Below, one piece after another: positions 38,973-47,448 of a stretch of DNA of 64,000 nucleotides. Positions within the stretch are counted from its first letter, which is position 1. The number at the start of each line of letters is the position of its first letter. The notes beneath the pieces were generated by a model. The model was given only the letters and a program-made list of their open reading frames with translations. It was not told the origin of the DNA and did not search any database. The translations under genes were made by a program, and so were the position numbers. The DNA comes from DTWD01 sp963662965 (GTDB taxonomy: Bacteria > Acidobacteriota > Vicinamibacteria > Vicinamibacterales > UBA8438), in the NCBI GenBank assembly GCA_963662965.1, contig OY759970.1, forward strand, positions 2,728,001 to 2,792,000. Direction: 5' to 3'.

Positions 38973-39557
38973 CTAGACGCCGTCAGATTCCTCGCCCTCT
39001 TCTTCTTCTTCTTCTTCGGGTTCGGGTTCGGGCGGAGCCTCGATCTCGTCAAGAAGCGTCGCCACGATGTCGCCGTTCTGGTGGGAGAATTCGTAGTTGC
39101 TGCGGTCCATCGAGGGCACGCGCGGCACGCGGAGCTCGATGTCTCGCACTTCACCGACGAGCATCGGTGCCCGGAAGCGAACCTGGTCGCCGGTCACGGT
39201 ATTCCCGTCGACGTCGAACCAGAATTCATCGACTTGGAAGCCAGCGATCGCGTTCTCCGCAACATTCTTGACGCGGATCGTCGTCACGATAAAGTTGCTC
39301 TCACGACTCGCCACCGGCTGCATGTAGGCGATCTGTGCGGTGCCGCGCTGGGTCGGCACGAGCGTGATGTCAGCGTTGGCAAGCCTGGCGACCAGCCGGT
39401 CCGCCGCAGCCCGAGCCGCGGGGTCAACCGGGGCAGCGACAGGCGCGGCTTCGGCGCCTTCCGCGGGGGTTTCCTCAGCGGCGCCACCACCACAGGCAAC
39501 GGTGGTGATCAACAATCCCATGACACCGAACAACAGCGCACGGTTTAGGCGTTTCAT
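38973..39557 (-). CDS. Lipoprotein with acidic tail, unknown function
   Basis: A 194-residue exported protein. A signal peptide starting MKRLNRALLFGVMGLLITT is followed by a lipobox cysteine (VAC/GGG), then an Ala/Pro/Glu-rich linker. A folded part from about residue 50 includes NFIVTTIRVKN and GFQVDEFWFDVDG. The chain ends in a run of glutamates (EPEPEEEEEEEGEESDGV). ATG at 39557 has GGAGG upstream. The body resembles beta-sandwich lipoproteins, but I cannot name the family. Confidence 0.8.
   Translation of the reverse strand: MKRLNRALLFGVMGLLITTVACGGGAAEETPAEGAEAAPVAAPVDPAARAAADRLVARLANADITLVPTQRGTAQIAYMQPVASRESNFIVTTIRVKNVAENAIAGFQVDEFWFDVDGNTVTGDQVRFRAPMLVGEVRDIELRVPRVPSMDRSNYEFSHQNGDIVATLLDEIEAPPEPEPEEEEEEEGEESDGV
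38997..39017. repeat. Trinucleotide (TTC)n tract in the lipoprotein gene
   Basis: About seven CTT/TTC triplets encode the poly-Glu end on the minus strand, followed by GGGTTCGGGTTCGGG. It could gain or lose triplets without shifting the frame. Confidence 0.8.
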
Positions 39558-39667
39558 TCCATTTCCTCCCGAAGGCGTTCCGAGGGGTGAAGCGAGATTA
39601 TAGGCCTGGTTCGCCGAAACACCAAATGGTCTGATGGCCCGGCCCCAGGTCGCCCTCTCGGGGCCCC

Positions 39668-40126
39668 CTACATCTCCCCGGTCCAGTCCTCTGGCTCCGC
39701 GTTGGCGGAGCGAAAAACCTCCAAGTGCCACTTGCCCCCGCCCCACGGCTCGATCACCTCCGCCGCCACGACGTCGACGAGCAGTTCGGCGAATGAACGG
39801 CCCTCCGGGTCTCCCTCGAGGTGATAGGCCGGTTCATCCCACGCAAAGGTGGGGTAGAGCACGAGACTGAGGAAGAGGTCATAGCCGTCGTCGAGGACGA
39901 TGAGCTGCCCGCACGGACGCTTCTGTGTTGAGTGGTAGACGAGATACTTCTCCGCACTGTGCGCCCGGATGTACCGCTTGAGGGCGAACTCGCGCGCGAC
40001 GATTTCCTCGACCGCGATCTTCTTGTCCCAGCAGTCGCGGCAGTACTTTTCCTCGCCGCGAGGCTCGGAGACCTCTTTCGCGCCGCAGAGGGCGCACCGT
40101 GCTTGCGCCGCGGACCGGGGAGCCAT
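39668..40126 (-). CDS. Zinc-ribbon hypothetical protein
   Basis: A 152-residue soluble protein. Four cysteines in two CxxC pairs (RCALCG near residue 12 and YCRDCW near 30) suggest an N-terminal zinc ribbon. The rest has alternating strands and helices (QLIVLDDGYDLFLSLVLYP, FAELLVDVVAAEVIEPWG) without a motif I know. ATG at 40126 is preferred over the GTG one codon before. It is transcribed alone, with a family B element upstream. Confidence 0.7.
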   Translation of the reverse strand: MAPRSAAQARCALCGAKEVSEPRGEEKYCRDCWDKKIAVEEIVAREFALKRYIRAHSAEKYLVYHSTQKRPCGQLIVLDDGYDLFLSLVLYPTFAWDEPAYHLEGDPEGRSFAELLVDVVAAEVIEPWGGGKWHLEVFRSANAEPEDWTGEM

Positions 40127-40143
40127 CACGACGATTCTAGTGC

Positions 40144-40218
40144 ACCAAGTTCAGACTGGGGAATATCGCGCTCGAGCGAATTAACAGGTCTCGTGCGCTT
40201 CCCCCAGCCCCGTCTGAA
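40144..40218. repeat. Short family B element between divergent genes
   Basis: It begins ACCAAGTTCAGACTGGGG and ends CCCCCAGCCCCGTCTGAA, an inverted repeat of the same ends as 18682 and 43088. It lies between the divergently transcribed zinc-ribbon and VOC genes, so it replaces or contains their promoters. Its interior (GAATATCGCGCTCGAG) is shared in part with 18682. Confidence 0.8.
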
Positions 40219-40231
40219 ATAAAATCCCTGC

Positions 40232-40639
40232 ATGCGAGCCCGACCGTCCCACCGCGGCATCCGACATCTGGCGCTGCACGCCTATGCGCTTGAGGAAATG
40301 AAGCGGTTCTACAGCGAGGTGCTTGGGTTCGTGGTGGAGTGGGAGCCCGATCCTGACAACGTCTATTTGACGTCGGGAACCGACAACCTCGCTCTGCACC
40401 GGGCAGCCGCGACGTCAGACGACCGCCCGTCGTCGACAGCACCGCTCGACCATTTCGGGCTCATCGTTCGGACCGCCGCTGACGTCGACGCGTGGGCCGC
40501 GTATCTCGGCACTCAGGGCGTATCGCTCGACAAGCCGCCAAAGACCCATCGCGACGGCGCCCGGTCGTGCTATTTTTCCGACCCGGACGGGAACCAGATC
40601 CAGATCATCCACCACCCGCCGATCAGCGATGCATCGTAG
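40232..40639 (+). CDS. VOC family protein (glyoxalase/dioxygenase fold)
   Basis: A 135-residue single VOC domain: RGIRHLALHAYALEEMKRFY, SEVLGFVVEWE, then DHFGLIVRTAADVDAWAAYL and YFSDPDGNQIQIIH. The metal-site residues His (IRHLAL), His (LDHFGLI) and Glu are partly represented; the last position is Gln (IQII) rather than the usual Glu, which may affect metal binding. A lyase, isomerase or resistance role cannot be chosen from sequence alone. Confidence 0.8.
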   Translation: MRARPSHRGIRHLALHAYALEEMKRFYSEVLGFVVEWEPDPDNVYLTSGTDNLALHRAAATSDDRPSSTAPLDHFGLIVRTAADVDAWAAYLGTQGVSLDKPPKTHRDGARSCYFSDPDGNQIQIIHHPPISDAS

Positions 40640-40754
40640 GAACACGGAACCTGCGCTGGTTGCGTAACTCGGACCTGGAACCGTTCCCAACGGGAATCGG
40701 CACCGGTTCCAAGTCCCATGTTCGAACCCGGAACCTGGAACCTCGAACTCGCAA

Positions 40755-41394
40755 CTACGTGCGCGCCTCCGTCACCAACGCAGCAAATGTCGTTAGGTCG
40801 ATGTTGCCACCGGAGATGGATGGCGGCGATCGGACCGTTGCCGGCGCGCGCGGTCAGCGCCGCCGCCGACCGACGTGATGACGGTGTCGACTTGCGGCAA
40901 GTCCTCGAGGCTTTCTAAGCCAATCGTGCCGTTGCCGCTCATAAACGCGTCGCCATCAAACGGAGGGATGAAGGGGCCTGGGAGCCGTTCCGTGTCGCGC
41001 TCGGCAACGACTCGTCAGCATTCGTTGTAGCTCGCGGGAATGACGGTGGCGCCGAGCTGCTCGATTCCGGCGCGCTGTCGACGACCCGGACCGAGCACGA
41101 CGCCCCGGCGGATCTCGCGGCGAGGGCCACGCCCTGCGCCGCGTTGCCTGCGCTGACGGTCCAGACGCCATTCGCAAGCTCGCGCGGCGTCAGTTACCGG
41201 ACGGCGTTGTAGGCGCCGCGTATCTTGAAGGAACCAGTCGTTTGGAGCGTCTCCAGCTTGAGGTGAACGTGCGCGCCCTCGTGCGGGGAGCGGTCGCCAG
41301 TCGAGTCCAGAGCGATCAACGGCGTGCGACGCGCAACGCAATAGATGCCGGCGACGGCGTCACGGATTGTGTCGAGCGAGATATCGCGCGCCAT
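40755..41394 (-). pseudogene. Threonine dehydratase remnant
   Basis: The 5' part from ATG 41394 encodes SLDTIRDAVAGIYCVARRTP, then LKLETLQTTGSFKIRGAYNAV with the PLP lysine, as in threonine ammonia-lyases. Further downstream, in shifting frames, come NGVWTVSAGNAAQGVALAAR, IEQLGATVIPASYNEC, then an in-frame stop, then GNGTIGLESLEDLPQVDTVI and SVGGG. The last piece is ISGGNIDLTTFAALV, ending at 40755-40757. At least one frameshift, one stop and a deletion of the middle of the C-terminal half are needed to explain it. About 640 bp remain of roughly 1.2 kb. Confidence 0.85.
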
Positions 41395-41412
41395 GTCGTT
41401 GCGGAAGGCCCA

Positions 41413-42324
41413 TCAGCGTTCGCCCCACTTCAGCTTTTCGCGAAGCACGGCAAAGTAGTGGCGCGATTCGGCACGGACGACCCGCAGTGGATGGGGCGCG
41501 CGCTCGACCATGACGACATCACCGTTCTCGAGGTCGACGCTCACCTGACCGTCGAAGCTGGCGGAGGCGTCGAGATGGTCGCCAGCGAGATTCGGCGTTA
41601 TGGCGATCGACGCCGTGTCGCCAAGAACGATCGGACGGTTCGTGAGCGTGTGCGGCGCGATCGGCGTGATGACGACCGCGTCGACAGTCGGATGGACGAT
41701 CGGTCCGCCGGCGGCCAGATTGTACGCGGTGGAGCCGGTCGGGGTGGCCACGATCACGCCGTCGGCGCGGCTACTCGTGACGAAATGGTCGCCGACGGAA
41801 ATCGAGACATCGATGATGTTCGAGCGAGCCGATTTCCCGATCACGACGTCGTTGAGGACGGTCCGGTCCACGATCTCCGTACCGCTTCGGACGACGCGCG
41901 CACGAAGCATCCGCCGCTCGTCGAGACCGGCCGTGCCCGCGAAGACCGACGCGAGCGCGTCATGCATCTCCGGCCGCGTGATCTCTGTCAGGAAGCCAAG
42001 GCTGCCGCAGTTGACCGCGAGGATCGGTGTGTCGGCCGCGTGATGCGCGACTGGATGGGTCACGCTCAGCAACGTGCCGTCGCCGCCGAGGACGAGGAGC
42101 AGATCGACCTTGCCTGGTAGATCGTCACGCTCACAGGTGGCCGGTGATGTCAGTCCGGCGCGCGCCGCGGTTTCGGTTTCGACCACACTCCGGATGTTGC
42201 GCTCGTCGAGCCAGGCGACCGCGTCGCGCACTGCGTCATCGGCGTTGGGCGATTGCGGGCGTCCGATGACGCCGACGGCGTCTATGGGACCGATACGACC
42301 GGCGGCTGGATCTGAAGCAGACAT
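41413..42324 (-). CDS. nadK: NAD kinase
   Basis: A 303-residue enzyme that phosphorylates NAD to NADP. It has the GGDGTLL signature (LLLVLGGDGTLLS), the CGSLGFLTE segment, the NDVVIGKSARSNIIDVS strand region and the GVIVATPTGSTAYNLAAGGPI loop typical of the family. ATG at 42324 follows the tlyA stop by 4 bp, which fits a tlyA-nadK operon, a common pairing. The longer frame overlaps tlyA and is rejected. Confidence 0.95.
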   Translation of the reverse strand: MSASDPAAGRIGPIDAVGVIGRPQSPNADDAVRDAVAWLDERNIRSVVETETAARAGLTSPATCERDDLPGKVDLLLVLGGDGTLLSVTHPVAHHAADTPILAVNCGSLGFLTEITRPEMHDALASVFAGTAGLDERRMLRARVVRSGTEIVDRTVLNDVVIGKSARSNIIDVSISVGDHFVTSSRADGVIVATPTGSTAYNLAAGGPIVHPTVDAVVITPIAPHTLTNRPIVLGDTASIAITPNLAGDHLDASASFDGQVSVDLENGDVVMVERAPHPLRVVRAESRHYFAVLREKLKWGER

Positions 42325-42328
42325 AGGA

Positions 42329-43084
42329 TTACGGAATCTCGCCGCACCGGAGATGCAGGAAGAACTCCCGGTTGCCCTCGGCGCCAAGGATCGGCGACGC
42401 GGTCGTTGACACCTGCGTCAATCCTAGCGCATCGGAGGCGGTGGCCACCTCCTCGACGACACGCGCATGGACGTCTGGATCCCGGACGATTCCGCCCCTG
42501 CCGACCTCGCGGCGTCCTGCCTCGAATTGCGGCTTGACGAGCGCGACGACGTCGGCGTCCGACACGAGAAAGGGGGGAACCGCCGGTAGGACGAGTCGCA
42601 GGGAAATGAACGACACGTCGATGGTGACGAGGTCGAATTGACGAATACCGCCGGGCAGGGCGTCGGGTGTGAGGTAACGCGCGTTGGTACCTTCGACCGC
42701 GGTGACACGCGGGTTGACACGAAGCTTCCAGTCGAGCTGTCCCCGACCGACGTCGAGCGCGACGACGTGCGACGCACCGCGCTGCAGCATGACGTCGGTG
42801 AAACCGCCGGTCGAGGCGCCGATATCGAGTGCGGTCCGATCACGTGCGTCGATGCCGAATCGGTCGAGTGCGTGTGCTAGCTTGATCCCGCCCCGCCCGA
42901 CGTAGGGATGGTCGGGCTCGGTCACGGTGATGCGCGCGTCGACCGCAATCTGCGCGCCCGCCTTCGACTCGACGGCATCGTTCACGCGGACGTGGCCCGC
43001 GAGGATGAGCGCCCGGGCGCGGGCACGCGTGTCGGCGAGGCCTCGCGCGACGACGAGCGCGTCGAGCCGGTTCCGTGGTGGCAT
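42329..43084 (-). CDS. tlyA: TlyA family rRNA 2'-O-methyltransferase
   Basis: A 251-residue protein with an N-terminal S4 RNA-binding domain (RLDALVVARGLADTRARARA) and a Rossmann methyltransferase domain with the SAM site ALDIGASTGGFTDVMLQRGA, plus VTIDVSFISLR and LVKPQFEAG. TlyA methylates C1402 or C1920 of ribosomal RNA and can confer capreomycin sensitivity. ispA and xseA lie upstream on the same strand, as in many genomes. Confidence 0.92.
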   Translation of the reverse strand: MPPRNRLDALVVARGLADTRARARALILAGHVRVNDAVESKAGAQIAVDARITVTEPDHPYVGRGGIKLAHALDRFGIDARDRTALDIGASTGGFTDVMLQRGASHVVALDVGRGQLDWKLRVNPRVTAVEGTNARYLTPDALPGGIRQFDLVTIDVSFISLRLVLPAVPPFLVSDADVVALVKPQFEAGRREVGRGGIVRDPDVHARVVEEVATASDALGLTQVSTTASPILGAEGNREFFLHLRCGEIP

Positions 43085-43087
43085 TTT

Positions 43088-43305
43088 TTAGACGGGGCCT
43101 GCGGCCCCGAACCCCGCCGCCGGCACTCGTGGGGCCCCATTGCCCCACTCCGTGCCGGCGGGGGCGCGCACGTGCGCGCCCCGATCCTTATTCGGGCGAC
43201 CGAGTGGCGTGGGGCATCGGGGCTCCACTAACGAGGGAGCCAGGGGGTCTGGGGGAAGCGCCCGCGGCTTCCTCGGCGTGGGCGCTTCCCCCAGTCTGAA
43301 CTTGA
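43088..43305. repeat. Family B element between tlyA and ispA
   Basis: A 218-bp region starting TTAGACGGGGCCTGCGGCC and ending CCCCCAGTCTGAACTTG. The left half matches 37469-37645 and 51027-51118 up to the GGCGCGCACGTGCGCGCC palindrome. The right half differs and contains its own inverted repeat (GGGGGAAGCGCCCGCGG with GGGCGCTTCCCCC). It looks like two elements joined or a nested copy. Confidence 0.85.
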
Positions 43306-43306
43306 C

Positions 43307-44239
43307 TCACGCCGTTCGTTGCAGCACCCAGTCGGCGATCTCGCAGAGGCGGCCGCCAAGTGACGCGGCGTCGAGAGCCGCCTGGGCATCGGCGGTTGAG
43401 GCGGCCGCGAGTCGTCGTGATTCCTCCAAGCCGTAGAGGGCGGGATAGGTCACTTTGCTGGCGGCCGCGTCCTTGCCCACTGTCTTGCCGAGCGTATCAG
43501 TGGCGCCCTCGACGTCGAGGATGTCGTCGACGATCTGAAACGCCAAGCCGAGGTGCGTGGCGTACGCGTCAACGGCGTCGACGGCGACGTCACTACCGCC
43601 TGCCATGATCGCACCCGAGACCGCTGCGGCTCGAATGAGCGCTCCGGTCTTCCGCGCGTGCATAGCGCGTAGCGACTCGGCATCAAAGACGCTGCCGCTG
43701 TCGCCTTGGCCGGTTGCCTGCAAGTCGAGCACCTGACCGCCGACCATCCCAGCGACACCGGCAGCGGCGGCGACGCAGTCGAGTGTCCGGAGTGTGCGGG
43801 CCCCGTCTCCTGCGGTCGCTGCCTGTCGGGCGACCACACCAAACGCTTCGGTGAGCAAGGCGTCGCCGGCCAGAATGGCCATGCCCTCACCGTAGACGAC
43901 GTGGGCCGTTGGCCGTCCGCGCCGGAGCGAGTCGTCGTCCATCGCCGGGAGGTCGTCATGAATGAGTGAGTACGTGTGAATCATTTCGATCGCGCACGCC
44001 GCCGGCATCGCGCGGTCGGCGGCCGCCGGCGACGGCGACACAGCGCCGGCGGTCGCGAGGGTCAGAATCGGGCGCAGGCGCTTGCCCCCGGCGAACACGC
44101 TGTACCGCATGATCTCGGCGACAAGCGCCGGACATTCAGGCGGCGAGGGCAACAGACGCTCGAGCGTGGCATCGATCGCACGACGCTGGTGCTCGAGGTA
44201 CTCGCCGAGCGGGGCATCGGGGCGGGTTGGGGACGTCAC
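43307..44239 (-). CDS. ispA: Farnesyl/geranylgeranyl diphosphate synthase
   Basis: A 310-residue trans-isoprenyl diphosphate synthase. The first Asp-rich motif is HDDLPAMDDD and the second is DDILD, with GGKRLRP and KTGALIRAA as binding segments. It would condense IPP with allylic diphosphates for quinones and wall lipids. The GTG start at 44239 overlaps the xseB stop. It is in the order xseA-xseB-ispA-tlyA typical of many bacteria (dxs is absent here). Confidence 0.93.
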   Translation of the reverse strand: MTSPTRPDAPLGEYLEHQRRAIDATLERLLPSPPECPALVAEIMRYSVFAGGKRLRPILTLATAGAVSPSPAAADRAMPAACAIEMIHTYSLIHDDLPAMDDDSLRRGRPTAHVVYGEGMAILAGDALLTEAFGVVARQAATAGDGARTLRTLDCVAAAAGVAGMVGGQVLDLQATGQGDSGSVFDAESLRAMHARKTGALIRAAAVSGAIMAGGSDVAVDAVDAYATHLGLAFQIVDDILDVEGATDTLGKTVGKDAAASKVTYPALYGLEESRRLAAASTADAQAALDAASLGGRLCEIADWVLQRTA

Positions 44240-44502
44240 GACTCCGAGTCGGTTGGGTCGGGTTCGATGGCGCTGACGTTGCCGAGGGTCTCCGCCGCCG
44301 GTTGCGTTTCACCACGCTCCGTTAGGATCTCGACGCGTCGTTCGGCTTCTTCGAGCCGTGAGTGGCAATAGCGGGAAAGCTCGATACCGCGTTCGAAGTG
44401 CTCCAACGACTGCTCAAGCGTCAGCTGCCCGTCTTCGAGGATCTTGACGATGGACTCGAGCTCGGCCAGCGCCGATTCGAAGTCCTTGATGTTCGCGTCC
44501 AT
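44236..44502 (-). CDS. xseB: Exodeoxyribonuclease VII small subunit
   Basis: An 88-residue partner of XseA. It has FESALAELESIVKILEDGQL and SLEHFERGIELSRYC, typical of XseB helices, and a variable acidic tail. ATG at 44502 follows TAGGAGCC, a good ribosome-binding site. It is flanked by xseA and ispA with overlapping or very short spacers. Confidence 0.93.
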   Translation of the reverse strand: MDANIKDFESALAELESIVKILEDGQLTLEQSLEHFERGIELSRYCHSRLEEAERRVEILTERGETQPAAETLGNVSAIEPDPTDSES

Positions 44503-44507
44503 GGCTC

Positions 44508-45893
44508 CTACTCCGTCTCCCTGACCTCGCAACGCAGCTCGCCGTTCTGTAGCTTGACGCGTACGGTATCACCGACCGCGACGTCGGCCGAGGCGCAAAG
44601 GATCTGCGTCCGCTGGTCGTTCCAACACACGGCGAAGCCGCGGGCCAGTACCGCCAGCGGACTCAGTGACTCGAGCTGCGCGACCGCCTGCTCGATTCGG
44701 TGCCGTTGCGCGACTTGGACGCCCGCCACCGCGCGTGTGAGGCGTTGACGCGCGGCGTCGAGCCGGTCTCGGATACGTGGAAGCTGGCGTCCGAGGTCGA
44801 GCGCCTCGAGTCGCAGCCGGAGGCCGTGGTGCTGACGCTGTCGTCGGGCGAGGCCGGCTCGCGCGCGGTCCGTCAGACGATAGGCCACCTCATCCACGTG
44901 TCGGCCCGTGAGCGCGAGGTGTGTCGCGAACGCGGCGAGGCCTGGGCGATGCCGGGCTCTTTCGACGTGCGTGCGCCGCTGCTCCAGCTGTCGTCGAGCC
45001 GCGATCCGTAGCCGCCCGGCGATCCGTGCGACGTGCCCTGTCAGCTCCGTATGTTGCGCCACCACTATTTCGGCTGCGGCCGACGGCGTCGGGGCTCGGA
45101 GGTCGGCGACAAAATCGCTGATCGTGACATCGGTTTCATGACCCACCGCGGAAATGACCGGCATCGGCATCGCCGCAATCGCGCGTGCCACCGCCTCGTG
45201 GTTGAAGGCCCAGAGGTCCTCGACCGAACCGCCGCCGCGCGTCAGAATCACGACGTCGACCTCCGGCACGCGTGCGATGCCGCTCAAGGCGTTCACGATG
45301 TTCTGTTCGGCCTCCTCTCCCTGTACCCGTGTCGGGCTGATTACGAGATGGGCTGACGGAAACCGTCGTGCGAGTACCGTCATGACATCGCGAAGTGCGG
45401 CGCCGTCGACCGAGGTGACGATGCCGATCTTGCGCGGCAGCGCCGGAAGCGTCTGTTTCCGAGTTGGGTCGAACAGTCCTTCTTCCTCGAGTCGTCGTCG
45501 AAGCTGATCGAACGCGAGTTGTCGCGCTCCGACCCCGTGCGGCTCGATGTGTTCCGCGACGAGTTGATACTCCCCTTTTGGTTCGTAGACGGTGACTCGA
45601 CCGCGTACGACGACCTGGACGCCGTCCTCGGGGTCGAATCGGAGGTACCGGAGCGCCGAGCGAAACATCACGCCCCGAATCTGGGCGCTGCCGTCCTTCA
45701 ACGTAAAGTAGAGGTGCCCCGTCTGCCACCGGCGACTGTTCGAGAGCTCACCCTCGACCCAGACGACCGGATAGGCCGACTCGAGCCGGAGTCGAATCTG
45801 CGCGGTGAGCTCCGCCACGGTGAACACCTGCCGTTGTGGCCGCTGGGGAGTGGTCTGCGGGGCGTCGCCGAACGGCAGGCGGTCGTCGGTCAC
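44508..45893 (-). CDS. xseA: Exodeoxyribonuclease VII large subunit
   Basis: A 461-residue nuclease that degrades single-stranded DNA from both ends with XseB. It has the N-terminal OB domain (VVWVEGELSNSRRWQTGHLY), the catalytic core with IGIVTSVDGAALRDVMTVL, the GGGSVEDLWAFN motif and GHETDVTISDFVADLRAPTPS, and a long C-terminal coiled coil. GTG at 45893 is adjacent to the stop of the YmdB-like gene. Confidence 0.95.
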   Translation of the reverse strand: MTDDRLPFGDAPQTTPQRPQRQVFTVAELTAQIRLRLESAYPVVWVEGELSNSRRWQTGHLYFTLKDGSAQIRGVMFRSALRYLRFDPEDGVQVVVRGRVTVYEPKGEYQLVAEHIEPHGVGARQLAFDQLRRRLEEEGLFDPTRKQTLPALPRKIGIVTSVDGAALRDVMTVLARRFPSAHLVISPTRVQGEEAEQNIVNALSGIARVPEVDVVILTRGGGSVEDLWAFNHEAVARAIAAMPMPVISAVGHETDVTISDFVADLRAPTPSAAAEIVVAQHTELTGHVARIAGRLRIAARRQLEQRRTHVERARHRPGLAAFATHLALTGRHVDEVAYRLTDRARAGLARRQRQHHGLRLRLEALDLGRQLPRIRDRLDAARQRLTRAVAGVQVAQRHRIEQAVAQLESLSPLAVLARGFAVCWNDQRTQILCASADVAVGDTVRVKLQNGELRCEVRETE

Positions 45894-45895
45894 GG

Positions 45896-46732
45896 TTAGG
45901 ACCGCGGGCTCCTAGCCGCGAGCGCGTCGATGTCCTCCGATGACAGATCGACGCGCTCGATCGCTGTCGCCCTTCCGCTGTTGCCATCGGCCGAGACGAC
46001 GACCGCGTTAAGGCGGGGGTTGCCGGTCGCGGGATCGAATCGTGCCGGCAGCCCATCGATGAAGCGTTTGAGAGCCGGGCGTACGTCGACCCCAATAATC
46101 GAGTCGTGCGGTCCTGTCATTCCGACATCGGTGATGTAGGCCGTCCCGTTCGGGAGGATGCGCTCATCGGCCGTCTGCACGTGCGTATGGGTTCCAACCA
46201 CCGCCGTCACGACGCCGTCGAGATGCCATCCCATCGCCTTCTTCTCCGACGTGGCTTCCGCATGCACATCGACGAAGATAATCGCCGGGTCGTCCTCGGA
46301 CCGGAGCTGCGCGATCTCAGCACGCACGACGTGGAACGGATTGTCGAGCGGATTCATGAAGATCCGACCCATGACGTTCACGACCCCCACGGCGACACCC
46401 TTGGCCGTTCGTGCGACATAGCGGCCGCGCCCGGGGACGCCGTCCGGATAGTTGGCCGGTCGAAGGAGTCGTGGCTCATCTTTGATGTAGTCGAGCGCCT
46501 CTTTCTTGTCCCATACATGATTACCGGTCGTCATGACCTGCACGCCGTAGTCGCGCAAGCTTTCGGCGACATTCCGGGTGATGCCATTGCCGCCAGCGGC
46601 GTTCTCGACGTTGGCAATGACGAGGTCGACGTTGCGCGTCCGGATCAGGTGGGGGAGGGCCAGACGCGTGATTTCCCGACCGGGTTTGGCCACGATATCG
46701 CCAATGAAGAGGAGGGTGACCACGTCCGACAT
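45896..46732 (-). CDS. YmdB-type metallophosphoesterase (TIGR00282 family)
   Basis: A 278-residue calcineurin-like phosphoesterase. The metal motifs are LLFIGDIVAKPGRE, VENAAGGNGIT, TGNHVWDKKE, FVDVHAEATSEKKAM and VVGTHTHVQTADERIL. In Bacillus, YmdB affects biofilm formation and hydrolyses cyclic nucleotides; here the role is inferred. It stands upstream of xseA with a 2-bp spacer and is divergent from the small gene at 46879. Confidence 0.9.
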   Translation of the reverse strand: MSDVVTLLFIGDIVAKPGREITRLALPHLIRTRNVDLVIANVENAAGGNGITRNVAESLRDYGVQVMTTGNHVWDKKEALDYIKDEPRLLRPANYPDGVPGRGRYVARTAKGVAVGVVNVMGRIFMNPLDNPFHVVRAEIAQLRSEDDPAIIFVDVHAEATSEKKAMGWHLDGVVTAVVGTHTHVQTADERILPNGTAYITDVGMTGPHDSIIGVDVRPALKRFIDGLPARFDPATGNPRLNAVVVSADGNSGRATAIERVDLSSEDIDALAARSPRS

Positions 46733-46816
46733 GCCGCGGACATGATGTCACAGATGCTTTAGGCAAGGGCCTTCTGGCCCTAGGACCGGCTGATAGTTAT
46801 GATATGAGTGTCTTGT

Positions 46817-46860
46817 AATCATATTTAATGATTGTGTTTAACTAATTATGTTGATATGCT
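46817..46860 (+). promoter_or_regulatory. AT-rich promoter with overlapping inverted repeat
   Basis: This is one of the few AT-rich stretches in the window. A possible sigma-70 promoter is TTGTGT (46832-46837), a 17-base spacer and TATGCT (46855-46860), about 18 bases before the next start codon. AATCAT (46817-46822) is inverted as ATGATT (46828-46833) and overlaps the -35 box, so it could be an operator. Confidence 0.45.
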
Positions 46861-46878
46861 GTCGATGTGGAGGAGATG

Positions 46879-47100
46879 ATGCCAACCAAACCGATCGGGA
46901 CCGGCACGACTCCCCTGAAACTCGCCGACCTCGACGCTCGCGCCATCGTCCCTGTCCAAGACGAAATCGGCGGCGTGGTGATCTATATGGCTGGACGTCC
47001 CGCGTACTACGTCCTAAACGGGGAGTGGTTCGAAGCACTCTCGACGGAGGTGCGACCGACTAATACCTGTGACAACGGATGCGATGTTCGCGTATTCTAG
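46879..47100 (+). CDS. Small unknown protein upstream of rpoZ
   Basis: A 73-residue protein. The ATG at 46879 has GGAGG five bases upstream; another ATG lies one codon earlier. The core reads IVPVQDEIGGVVIYMAGRPA and then YYVLNGEWFEAL. The GRP...W..L pattern recalls Phd/YefM-type antitoxins loosely, but length and sequence do not prove that. Two cysteines near the end (NTCDNGCDV) might bind metal. It starts under an AT-rich promoter and is followed by rpoZ after 6 bp. Confidence 0.55.
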   Translation: MPTKPIGTGTTPLKLADLDARAIVPVQDEIGGVVIYMAGRPAYYVLNGEWFEALSTEVRPTNTCDNGCDVRVF

Positions 47101-47106
47101 TACGTT

Positions 47107-47448
47107 ATGAGTGAAGAGAATGGCGTGCCAGATACCGCCACTGATGGTGACACGGATACGCTGACCGATACTGCCACGGTCTCACCCGAGCCTGGCCCCG
47201 ATCCCAACCGCGACCCCGCTCCGCTGATCGAGAGCCGATTTCTCTATGTCGACGTGGCGGCTCAACGTGCCAAGCAGCTCAGGCGCGGTGCCTTGCCACG
47301 CCTGCGAGACCTGGCGCCCGATCCCGAGACCGGCGTGCGACCCCCGATTCAGAACAAGCTCGAACGCATCGCAATGCGGGAAGTCGACGGCGGCAAGATC
47401 TACTACGAGGTGCCCGACCAGCAGAAGAAGAAGGCGGAAGCATCGTAA
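47107..47448 (+). CDS. rpoZ: DNA-directed RNA polymerase omega subunit
   Basis: A 113-residue protein whose second half carries the omega pattern: SRFLYVDVAAQRAKQLRRGA, then KLERIAMREVDGGKIYYEV. Omega binds the beta' C-terminus and helps RNA polymerase assembly. The first 40 residues are an unusual acidic, Thr/Asp/Pro-rich extension. ATG at 47107 follows the small upstream gene closely. Confidence 0.8.
   Translation: MSEENGVPDTATDGDTDTLTDTATVSPEPGPDPNRDPAPLIESRFLYVDVAAQRAKQLRRGALPRLRDLAPDPETGVRPPIQNKLERIAMREVDGGKIYYEVPDQQKKKAEAS

Noticed and set aside
46766..46781. Terminator AGGGCC-TTCT-GGCCCT upstream of the YmdB-like gene
   Set aside because: The stem is only 6 bp, with no T-run, and it does not follow a gene end on either strand in a useful position.
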